Below are positions 1-5,132 of a stretch of DNA of 5,401 nt, in pieces. Origin of the DNA: an uncultured Eubacteriales bacterium (lineage in GTDB: Bacteria; Bacillota; Clostridia; Oscillospirales; Feifaniaceae). The notes under the pieces were generated by a model. That model did not search any database. It saw nothing but the letters and a program-made list of their open reading frames with translations, and was not told the DNA's origin. Numbering within the stretch: position 1 is the first letter of the stretch; every line of letters begins with the position of its first letter. The position numbers and the translations under genes were made by a program. The stretch is from contig CABRXB010000094.1 in assembly GCA_902474785.1 (NCBI GenBank), positions 1-5,401 of the forward strand, read 5' to 3'.

Positions 1-639
1 GCCCGCGCCGTCGCCGTCGAACTGGGTGAAGACCAGATTCCAAAACTCGATATAGCGGTCGCAGTCGCACCCCACGGCACAGTCCGGCTTGCCGCAGCCC
101 CACGCAGGACCCCTGTCAAAATAGATCTCGGAGCAGGGGCCGCACGGACCGCTGCCGATCTCCCAAAAGTTGTCCTCTTTTCCAAGGCGCACCATATGAT
201 CGGGCGACACGCCGACCTCTTTGGTCCAGATGTCATAGGCCTCGTCGTCGTTTTCATAGATCGACACATACAGGCGCTCGGCGGGCAGCTCCATCACCTG
301 CGTGCAAAACTCCCAAGCCCAGGCCGTCGCCTCTCTTTTAAAGTAGTCCCCGAAAGAGAAGTTGCCAAGCATCTCAAAAAAGGTGCCGTGGCGCGCCGTC
401 TTGCCCACGCGCTCGATGTCGGGCGTGCGGATGCACTTTTGGCAGGTTGTGACGCGCAGGCTCGGCGGCGTCACCTTGCCCGTAAAATAGGGTTTGAGCG
501 GCGCCATGCCTGAATTGATGAGCAAAAGGCTTTTGTCGCCCTGCGGAACGAGCGGCGCGCTTGCCATGCGCAAATGCTCCTTGCTCTCAAAAAAGCTCAG
601 GTATTTTTCTCTGATCTCATTGAGTCCCATCCATTGCAT
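1..639 (-). CDS. alaS: Alanyl-tRNA synthetase, N-terminal part (runs off left edge)
   Basis: This is the cytoplasmic class II synthetase that attaches alanine to tRNA-Ala; 213 codons are visible and the gene continues past base 1. The N-terminus has the family's opening ([14 protein letters not shown], residues 4-17), then [12 protein letters not shown] (41-52), [14 protein letters not shown] (66-79) and the motif 2 region [18 protein letters not shown] (83-100). [16 protein letters not shown] (163-178) is part of the aminoacylation core. It is followed by a Cys-rich stretch ([16 protein letters not shown], 181-196), which I know from clostridial AlaRS. Two adjacent ATGs are possible starts. 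I chose 639 because GGAGG (648-652) then lies 8 nt upstream; 642 would give 5 nt and one extra Met. Expression is controlled by the alanine T-box leader immediately upstream. The editing and C-terminal domains are outside the window. Confidence 0.97.
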   Translation of the reverse strand, partial: MQWMGLNEIREKYLSFFESKEHLRMASAPLVPQGDKSLLLINSGMAPLKPYFTGKVTPPSLRVTTCQKCIRTPDIERVGKTARHGTFFEMLGNFSFGDYFKREATAWAWEFCTQVMELPAERLYVSIYENDDEAYDIWTKEVGVSPDHMVRLGKEDNFWEIGSGPCGPCSEIYFDRGPAWGCGKPDCAVGCDCDRYIEFWNLVFTQFDGDGAG

Positions 640-690
640 CATTCATTCCTCCGTTTTTTTGATTGAATAGCAGGAACGAGAAAAGAGGTC

Positions 691-734
691 AAAAAAAGCT
701 TCTCTCGTCCCTCAGAAGGGACGGAAAGAAGCTT
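691..734 (-). terminator. Intrinsic terminator of the alaS T-box leader
   Basis: On the minus strand AAGCTTCT (727-734) pairs with AGAAGCTT (696-703), and CGTCCC (718-723) pairs with GGGACG (706-711), around the loop TTCTGA. A run of seven T (691-697) follows. The outer 5' arm reuses bases that form the antiterminator (716-751), giving the standard T-box on/off switch. The terminator ends 49 bases before the alaS start. Confidence 0.93.
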
Positions 735-942
735 TCCGCGGTACCACCCTTGTTGCAAGCGAAGTCGCTTCGCTCACCACTTGAACGCCCGATAACGGGG
801 GCGACCCGTCGCGGTCTTCCCGCGCGGCTCCAAAGCGGCCTTCTCCGCCCGGCGCGCAAAGGACCTCTCAGCTATAAGCCCTCTCTCTTGGTGCGCAGCC
901 AAACCGGATACTCTCTTCTTCATCGCCGTTTTTGTGTGTTGC

Positions 943-968
943 TTTTTTGTCCATGTCTGGACAAAAAA
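943..968 (-). repeat. Perfect 10-bp inverted repeat at the 5' end of the alaS leader
   Basis: On the minus strand TTTTTTGTCC (959-968) and GGACAAAAAA (943-952) are perfect complements around the six-base loop AGACAT. The element begins within a few bases of the predicted transcript start, upstream of T-box Stem I, so the RNA would open with a hairpin. It lacks a terminal U tract on either strand, so it does not look like a terminator. It could be a 5' stabilising hairpin or a DNA operator; neither is demonstrated. Confidence 0.6.
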
Positions 969-977
969 GATAGTAGT

Positions 978-1006
978 AGAATACTTCATATTTTGACATT
1001 TGTCAA
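978..1006 (-). promoter_or_regulatory. Sigma-A-type promoter of the T-box/alaS transcript
   Basis: The minus strand has a perfect -35 TTGACA (1001-1006), a 17-bp spacer (984-1000) and a -10 TATTCT (978-983). This predicts a transcript start at about 969-971, just before the T-box leader. The -35 forms the left arm of an inverted repeat TTGACA-AA-TGTCAA (993-1006). Confidence 0.85.
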
Positions 1007-1253
1007 GGCCCAGGCACAAAAGTCTGTCGTTGCGTCGGGCAAATCCGTTTCACAAAACCCCCGACACTTTGCAGAGACCTCTGACCCGTCTCGCATGGCG
1101 CAGAGCCCTTCCCTGCCGCATCGCCCGCTGCTCCACTACTCATGTTGACGCCCGAAAGCCGCCTGAAGGGGAGGGTACAGCGCAGTACATGCATAGAGAG
1201 GGACAACCTCTCCCACCCTGGCCTTGTGAAACACATTCAAAACGGCGTGCGCC
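1007..1253. other. Intergenic stretch with no convincing gene
   Basis: These 247 bp separate the alaS promoter from the PBP stop codon. I see no ORF with an SD sequence and a recognisable product. Just after the PBP stop (minus strand) is a very short GGC/GCC hairpin followed by GTTTT (1238-1253), at best a weak terminator. A 6-bp hairpin, GAGAGG/CCTCTC (1196-1201 / 1207-1212), has no T run. No clear strong terminator for the PBP gene is visible. Confidence 0.5.
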
Positions 1254-2909
1254 CTACCAATACTCCTCCCGCTCTTGCCCATCCGGGAGCGTCTGCTCCC
1301 CTTGTGTGAGCGCCATCACGCCCTGGGCCACCTCGCGAAAGATGGGCGCCGCTGAAACCGAACCCGACTTTCCATTCTCGACCAGCACCACCATCACATA
1401 CTGGGGGTCATCGGCGGGAAAATATCCCGCAAAGCTGCCGTGCACCACGGCCTCTCCGCCGCGCACCCAACCGGTCTCGGCCGACGCCGTCTTCCCTCCC
1501 GCTTCAAAGGGCTCAGGCTGCGCCGTGGTGCCGGTTCCGCTGCGACACGTCTCCTCCATCATGGCGCGCAGAGCCGCCGCCGTCTGCTCGCTCATCACCC
1601 GCTGCCACCCCTCCTGGCCGCCCAGCTCCCGGAGCATCTCGCCATCTTCGAGCAGCCCTTCGACCAATCGCACATCGGGCAGCAGCCCGCCGTTTGCAAT
1701 GGCGCAGACAAGCGCAGCCAGATCGAGCGGCGTGGCCAGCAACGATCCCTGTCCGATGGCGATGTTTGCCGCCAATTGACGGGAAAGCTTCTCCTCGGGC
1801 AGAGATCCCGCCTGTTTGACCACCCCCGGGCAGAGGGTTTTTGCACGGTCGAACCCAAGTTGTCTTGCCAGCTCCAGCGCCGCGCTATATCCCTGCTCGC
1901 CCTGATCGAGAAGCAGGGAGATGAAATAGACGTTGCACGATTTCTCCATGGCCTGCTCCATGGTCAGCGCGCCGTGCCCCTCTTTTCTGTGACAGGAGAA
2001 ATCACGGCCGCCCACCTCAATTTTCCCATTGCAGACATAAACCGGAGCGTCAGCTCCCCGCTCGATGCTCTGCGCCGCCACAATCAGCTTGAAAATGGAG
2101 CCGATGTTGTAGCTGGACAGCGCGCGGTTGACCAGCTCGCCTTGCGTGGAGGAAAGAAGCTGCGCCACCGCGTCGCCTTCATAGGAGGGACGGCTGACGG
2201 CGGCGGCGAGGCTCCCGTCGATTCGCAGGAGCACAGCGGCGCCGGCGTCGAGCTCTTTGGTCTTCTCCTCCAAAATACGCTGCATCCGGGCATCCAGCGT
2301 CAGCGCCACGCCCGATTGCTTATAGTATCCGTCGTCCACCACCACGGCCTTTGCGTCGAGAAGCCCGCCCGCTGCCGTCTTTTGCAGCGCGGCATAGACC
2401 CTGCCGCCGCAGGAGGACAGGCGCTCCCTGTACGCCGCCTCCACGCCCGACAGCGGCGTCACCCCGTCGGCGCTCATAGTCCCCACCAAGTGGATGGCAA
2501 GCGGGGTCACGCAGCGGTGCAGGCAGGGCGTGAGCGTGACGCCCGAGACCTCCACGGGGCGCAAAAGCGTCATGCCAAAAGGGGAGCCCTTGTCGAGATA
2601 GGCGCGCACCTCCTGCGTGCTCAAATCACAGGCATTGGCAAGCAGCATGGCGGCGCGCGCCTTGTCTGTGCACTGGTCTGGCTGTACCAGCGCGGCATAG
2701 CCGCCCTCCTCGTAGTTGAGCGGCACGCCGTTGATGTCGGTGATAAGGCCGCCGCGCTGACACAGTGTGAGCTCAAGCTGCTGCTGGCGCTGCGCCGCAA
2801 CGGAGAATTCCCCGCTCTCGTCCACCGCAATGGTGTAAAGATGCAGCGAAATCTGCACAAAGAGCAGCACAAAAACGGCAAACAGCGCAAGCAGACGCTT
2901 TGCAAGCAC
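1254..2909 (-). CDS. Short class B penicillin-binding protein (peptidoglycan D,D-transpeptidase, PBP2/SpoVD type)
   Basis: The product is 551 aa and predicted to cross-link peptidoglycan stem peptides on the outer face of the membrane. A single N-terminal signal-anchor helix spans about residues 5-28. The PBP dimerisation domain follows, with the typical RGGLITDINGVPL (52-64). The transpeptidase domain has SIFK (catalytic Ser271 and Lys274), SCN (324-326) and the ANIAIGQGSLLATPLDLA block (381-398). The third motif reads GGKTASAETGW (471-481): KTA at 473-475 where class B PBPs normally have KTG or KSG. The protein is shorter than SpoVD or FtsI (usually about 600-750 aa) and has no C-terminal PASTA domain. 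I start it at GTG 2907-2909 because AAGGAGG (2918-2924) lies 8 nt upstream. The GTG at 2916-2918 overlaps that SD and is not credible. Whether it serves division, elongation or sporulation cannot be told from sequence alone. Confidence 0.93.
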   Translation of the reverse strand: MLAKRLLALFAVFVLLFVQISLHLYTIAVDESGEFSVAAQRQQQLELTLCQRGGLITDINGVPLNYEEGGYAALVQPDQCTDKARAAMLLANACDLSTQEVRAYLDKGSPFGMTLLRPVEVSGVTLTPCLHRCVTPLAIHLVGTMSADGVTPLSGVEAAYRERLSSCGGRVYAALQKTAAGGLLDAKAVVVDDGYYKQSGVALTLDARMQRILEEKTKELDAGAAVLLRIDGSLAAAVSRPSYEGDAVAQLLSSTQGELVNRALSSYNIGSIFKLIVAAQSIERGADAPVYVCNGKIEVGGRDFSCHRKEGHGALTMEQAMEKSCNVYFISLLLDQGEQGYSAALELARQLGFDRAKTLCPGVVKQAGSLPEEKLSRQLAANIAIGQGSLLATPLDLAALVCAIANGGLLPDVRLVEGLLEDGEMLRELGGQEGWQRVMSEQTAAALRAMMEETCRSGTGTTAQPEPFEAGGKTASAETGWVRGGEAVVHGSFAGYFPADDPQYVMVVLVENGKSGSVSAAPIFREVAQGVMALTQGEQTLPDGQEREEYW

Positions 2910-2917
2910 GGCACACA

Positions 2918-2935
2918 CCTCCTTCTTCTAGGAGG
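2918..2935 (-). promoter_or_regulatory. Hairpin that can mask the PBP ribosome-binding site
   Basis: On the minus strand CCTCCT (2930-2935) is a perfect complement of AGGAGG (2918-2923), the core of the PBP Shine-Dalgarno, across the loop AGAAGA. If the transcript includes the upstream arm, the ribosome site would be paired. A candidate -10 just upstream (2936-2941) would start transcription near 2929 and exclude most of that arm, so the effect depends on which promoter is used. Confidence 0.4.
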
Positions 2936-2965
2936 AGTATGCCCCAACAGAGCCTCAAGTAACAA
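2936..2965 (-). promoter_or_regulatory. Candidate promoter of the PBP gene
   Basis: On the minus strand TTGTTA (2960-2965) and CATACT (2936-2941) are separated by 18 bp. Each hexamer matches the sigma-A consensus at four of six positions. The implied start lies about 20 bases before the GTG. This is the best candidate I found in the divergent region, but it is not strong. Confidence 0.3.
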
Positions 2966-2985
2966 AAAGAAAACCCGTTTTGACA

Positions 2986-3058
2986 GTTCGGAACGTCTGA
3001 AGACGCGTCTTTGCAAACTGCTGACTTTCCTTTTCTTTGGAAGCTGGAACTCTGTTCC
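2986..3058. repeat. Two GGAAC/GTTC inverted repeats in the PBP–GNAT divergent region
   Basis: GTTC-G-GAAC occurs at 2986-2994 and GGAAC-TCT-GTTCC at 3046-3058. Their centres are 62 bp apart, close to six helical turns. The second sits between the -35 and -10 of the proposed GNAT promoter. Between them is a perfect 10-bp palindrome AGACGCGTCT (3001-3010), preceded by another CGTCT. They could be operator sites, but short palindromes also arise by chance. Confidence 0.3.
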
Positions 3059-3073
3059 CAGGTGTGGTATGAT
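3045..3073 (+). promoter_or_regulatory. Extended -10 promoter of the GNAT gene
   Basis: TATGAT (3068-3073) is preceded by TGG, making an extended -10 (TGGTATGAT). The -35 region 17 bp upstream, TGGAAC (3045-3050), is poor, as is common for extended -10 promoters. Transcription would begin near 3080, about 25 bases before the GTG start. Confidence 0.5.
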
Positions 3074-3103
3074 GGGTTTTCAAAGCAGAGGAGGCGAGAC
3101 AAG

Positions 3104-3631
3104 GTGGAACTCACCATCAGGTGCGGCGCCCAGGAGGACATCGGGGCGTTGGTGCAATTGTATGACGATCTCAACGATCATCTGGCATCTACCATCAATT
3201 ATCCCGGCTGGAAAAAAGGCGTCTACCCCACCTTGCAGGATGCCGCACAGGGCATCCGCGAGGGGACGCTTCATGTCGCCACATGGCACGACGAGATTGT
3301 GGGCTCTTTGATTTTGCGCCACAGCGCCGAGCCCGCCTATTTGACAGCGCCCTGGCGCGCTTCGCTCGAAGAAAGCCTTGTGTTCGTTCTCTATACCCTG
3401 GTTGTCAATCCCAAATATCTTCACCAGGGAGTTGGCAAAAGCATGCTCGCCTTTGCCGATGCGCACGCCAGAGAATGCGGCGTCAAAGCCTTGCGGCTGG
3501 ATGTGTATGAAAAAAACCTGCCTGCGATCCGTCTGTATGAGGCATGCGGATTTGAGTTTGTCGCCGCAGTCAGCATGGGGCTTGAACACTATGGGTTGGA
3601 TCGGTTTTTCCTGTATGAAAAACTGCTGTGA
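3104..3631 (+). CDS. GNAT-family N-acetyltransferase, substrate unknown
   Basis: This is a 175-aa cytoplasmic protein with the GNAT fold. It is expected to transfer an acyl group from acetyl-CoA to an amine; the substrate cannot be deduced. Beta-4/motif A reads YTLVVNPKYLHQGVGKSML (97-115), with the Q-G-V-G-K pyrophosphate-binding loop at 108-112. Motif B reads NLPAIRLYEACGFEFV (138-153), the usual acceptor-side helix and strand. The N-terminal half carries INYPGWKKGVYP (31-42), which I have seen in clostridial GNATs of unassigned role. I choose GTG 3104 because GAGGAGG (3090-3096 region) precedes it by 9 nt. An upstream in-frame ATG at 3011 would place the promoter and SD inside the coding region. 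The gene is transcribed away from the PBP gene and towards mltG, ending at a shared terminator. It is monocistronic by layout. Confidence 0.9.
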   Translation: MELTIRCGAQEDIGALVQLYDDLNDHLASTINYPGWKKGVYPTLQDAAQGIREGTLHVATWHDEIVGSLILRHSAEPAYLTAPWRASLEESLVFVLYTLVVNPKYLHQGVGKSMLAFADAHARECGVKALRLDVYEKNLPAIRLYEACGFEFVAAVSMGLEHYGLDRFFLYEKLL

Positions 3632-3701
3632 TTTTATATGCGACAGCCCCCGTCAATGCCGCAGCGTTTCAGGCCTTCACACGTTTGGCCTTTCTGTCCA
3701 C

Positions 3702-3742
3702 AAAAAAGGCGCATGGAGCCGTCCATGCGCCTTTTTCTTTTT
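3702..3742. terminator. Bidirectional intrinsic terminator between GNAT and mltG
   Basis: A perfect 10-bp stem GGCGCATGGA/TCCATGCGCC (3708-3717 / 3722-3731) with loop GCCG is flanked by six A on the left (3702-3707) and TTTTTCTTTTT on the right (3732-3742). Plus-strand transcripts from the GNAT gene meet a U-rich tail. Minus-strand transcripts from mltG meet the complement of the A run. It lies 70 bases after the GNAT stop and about 50 bases after the mltG stop, as expected for convergent genes. Confidence 0.93.
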
Positions 3743-3793
3743 GTAAACCAATCGCCGGAAAAGGTAATCATTCTGCTCGATTTCAAATTGGCA

Positions 3794-4942
3794 TCAACCG
3801 CTCACAGCGCCCGTGCCGCGCGAAGAGTTGGCCCGTTTCACGGCGGCGTTGTGCTCATCAAGCGTCTTGGAGAAGATGTGCGTTCCATCCGAGGAGACCA
3901 CAAAGAAGTAGTAGTCGGTGGTCTCGGGGTAGAGCGCCGCCCGAATGGAGGCGAGTCCCGGCGAGGCGATGGGGCCCACCGGCAGCCCCGCGTAAAGATA
4001 GGTGTTGTAGGGGCTGTCGATCTTGATGTCGTCGTAGGTCAAGACAGATTTGCGCTCTTGCAGCACATACTGCACGGTGGCGCAGGACTGAAGCAGCGGA
4101 TACTGTCTGCTGTTTAACCGGTTGTGGAAAACCGAGGCGACGGTGGCGCGATCCTCGTCGCTGGCCGCCTCGCGCTCGATGATGGAGGCCAGCGTCACCA
4201 CCTCGTCGATGCTCATGTCAAGCTCCCCGGCGCGGTCGCGCAGCTCCTGCGACAATTTGGCGTCGAAGTTGTCGAGAAATTTGGTCAGCACCGTGACGGC
4301 GTCGGAATCCTCGAAAAACTCGTAGGTGTCGGGGAAAAGATAGCCCTCAAGCCGGTTTTCCCGCGCGGGTAAATCCTTCAAAAAGTCATACTCAAAGTTG
4401 TGATTTTCAACGGCATCCCACAGTTCGCTTGCCGCGCAGACATTTTTCTCATCCAGCGTCGCGATGATCTCCCGCAGTTCCCTGCCCTCGGGGATCATCA
4501 CGGTCACCGTCTGCCGGAAGCTGGCCGTCTTTTGCAAATTGGTGACAAGCTCCAGATAGTCCATATCGGTGTTGAGCACATAGGTTCCGTATTGAAAGCT
4601 GTCCGCGTTGCCTGTCACCTTGGCAAAGAGCACAAAGGCCCAGCGGTATTCGATGAGGCCGGCATCTTTGAGTTCTCCCGCGATCTTGCTCACCGAGGAG
4701 CCCGCTTCGATTTTCACGCTGAGCTCGCTGTTTGGCTTCATGAGCGCCAGCGCGTCGTTGGCAACGTGCAGCGCGAAAATGGCCAGCAGGATCGACACAG
4801 TGATGACCAGCATGGCATATAAAAAGGTGCGGGTGAACAGTTGCTGTTTTCGTTTTTTGACGCGGTGCGCCTTGTCCGCACCGCTGACGCGTCGCGGTTT
4901 GTCGAATTGCCGGGTATCCCCATTCCTATCTTGCTGTGACAT
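3794..4942 (-). CDS. mltG: Endolytic murein transglycosylase MltG (YceG-like)
   Basis: The product is a 382-aa membrane-anchored enzyme that cuts nascent glycan strands and so sets glycan chain length. It has a basic cytoplasmic N-terminus (about 1-35) and one transmembrane helix (about 37-60). A LysM-like region follows, with SELSVKIEAGSSVSKIAGEL (72-91). The YceG catalytic domain contains RLEGYLFPDTYEFF (197-210) and the signature LASIIEREA (251-259). Glu256 corresponds to the catalytic Glu218 of E. coli MltG. VFHNRL (271-276) and PYNTYLYAGLPVGPIASPG (311-329) complete the domain. I choose ATG 4940-4942 because AAAGGAG (4953-4959) is 10 nt upstream. The reading frame stays open to 5089, but that extension lacks an SD and crosses the promoter and the divergent micro-ORF. 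Its end faces the GNAT gene across a shared terminator. Together with the PBP it makes this a wall-synthesis neighbourhood. Confidence 0.96.
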   Translation of the reverse strand: MSQQDRNGDTRQFDKPRRVSGADKAHRVKKRKQQLFTRTFLYAMLVITVSILLAIFALHVANDALALMKPNSELSVKIEAGSSVSKIAGELKDAGLIEYRWAFVLFAKVTGNADSFQYGTYVLNTDMDYLELVTNLQKTASFRQTVTVMIPEGRELREIIATLDEKNVCAASELWDAVENHNFEYDFLKDLPARENRLEGYLFPDTYEFFEDSDAVTVLTKFLDNFDAKLSQELRDRAGELDMSIDEVVTLASIIEREAASDEDRATVASVFHNRLNSRQYPLLQSCATVQYVLQERKSVLTYDDIKIDSPYNTYLYAGLPVGPIASPGLASIRAALYPETTDYYFFVVSSDGTHIFSKTLDEHNAAVKRANSSRGTGAVSG

Positions 4943-5000
4943 GATCTTTATTCTCCTTTGGACTGGCTGCGGCAGGAACACAACGCGCCCTGCGGCATAG

Positions 5001-5030
5001 GATATAGCACACATACTTGAGTGAGGTGAA
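5001..5030 (-). promoter_or_regulatory. Candidate promoter of mltG
   Basis: On the minus strand TGC precedes TATATC (5001-5006), giving an extended -10. TTCACC (5025-5030) lies 18 bp upstream as the -35. The start would fall near 4994, leaving about 50 bases of leader before ATG 4942. The -35 overlaps the Shine-Dalgarno of the divergent micro-ORF on the other strand. Confidence 0.4.
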
Positions 5031-5036
5031 TTAGCC

Positions 5037-5123
5037 GTGTGTTTTGGTAATGTCTTTGATAACGATTGCCTGTGCTGGATCATCATCATCTTCCTGATCC
5101 TGTGCTGCTGCTGTGACGACTAG
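5037..5123 (+). CDS. Tiny Cys-rich hydrophobic peptide (28 aa), unrecognised
   Basis: This is a 28-codon frame starting with GTG and ending with TAG. The peptide begins MCFGNVFDNDCLCW (1-14). A hydrophobic core IIIIFLIL (15-22) follows, then four consecutive Cys (23-26) and DD. Six or seven of its 28 residues are Cys, with an acidic/Asn N-terminal patch. TGAGGTGA (5022-5029) lies 7 nt before the GTG and matches the 16S anti-SD at seven of eight positions; this is the main reason for calling it a gene. A hairpin 22 bases after the stop could be its terminator. The hydrophobic stretch is short for a full membrane span unless Trp and Cys join it. I recall tiny proteins with a Cys–poly-Ile–Cys layout in clostridial genomes, but cannot name a family. 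Membrane insertion, metal binding or a sporulation role would be guesses. No strong promoter is visible; GGAACA-N17-TAGGAT (4975-5003) is the best weak candidate. Confidence 0.6.
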   Translation: MCFGNVFDNDCLCWIIIIFLILCCCCDD

Positions 5124-5132
5124 TCCAGTGCA

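Larger units (their letters stand above)
691..970 (-). promoter_or_regulatory. Alanine-specific T-box riboswitch leader of alaS
   Basis: This leader senses uncharged tRNA-Ala and turns on alaS by antitermination. Read on the minus strand, Stem I shows a K-turn (CGGCGATGA at 920-928 facing TGGAGCCG) and the loop E pair AGTA (909-912) / GAA (841-843). The specifier follows one base later: GCC (837-839), an alanine codon. The distal Stem I helix AGGGCTT/AGGTCCT is present. A 7-bp stem (758-764 / 768-774) fits Stem III. The conserved T-box AAGGGTGGTACCGCGG is at 736-751; its TGGT (743-746) would pair with an ACCA tRNA end, consistent with the A discriminator of tRNA-Ala. The antiterminator pairs AAGGG (747-751) with CCCTT (716-720) and 732-739 with 721-728, leaving the seven-base TGGTACC bulge. 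It overlaps the terminator, so the two folds exclude each other. Folding was done by eye. Confidence 0.95.

Noticed and set aside
663..1148. A 161-codon plus-strand frame and an 81-codon minus-strand frame across the T-box region.
   Set aside because: The same bases are fully explained by the T-box RNA structure and promoter, and the peptides resemble nothing.
1003..1236. A 77-codon minus-strand frame between the PBP and the alaS promoter.
   Set aside because: There is no SD before its ATG, it ends inside the -35 of the alaS promoter, and it has no family features.
1000..1779. A 259-codon plus-strand frame over the alaS promoter and the PBP 3' end.
   Set aside because: It has a low-complexity Ser/Pro/Arg composition, begins inside the alaS promoter and is antisense to the PBP.
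2939..2962. A 7-residue leader peptide frame (MPQQSLK) on the plus strand preceded by AGGAGG.
   Set aside because: The SD-like bases are the complement arm of the PBP hairpin, are too close to the ATG, and the nearest promoter for the plus-strand gene lies downstream of it.
3046..3058. A LexA-like box GAAC…GTTC in the GNAT promoter.
   Set aside because: The Gram-positive LexA box is CGAAC-N4-GTTCG; here the spacing is three bases and the outer bases do not match.
1440..3311. A 623-codon open frame on the plus strand across the PBP gene and into the GNAT gene.
   Set aside because: It is antisense to a PBP with intact catalytic motifs. Its protein is rich in Arg, His, Gln and Ala with no recognisable domain, as expected from the complement of GC-biased codons. 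No SD supports it.
3671..3691. A possible first terminator AGGCC/GGCCT after the GNAT gene.
   Set aside because: It has only five pairs, an 11-base loop and no T run, and the far stronger hairpin at 3702-3742 follows.
4943..5089. A 49-codon N-terminal extension of MltG.
   Set aside because: It has no SD, includes the candidate mltG promoter and is antisense to the micro-ORF, whereas ATG 4942 has AAAGGAG 10 nt upstream.
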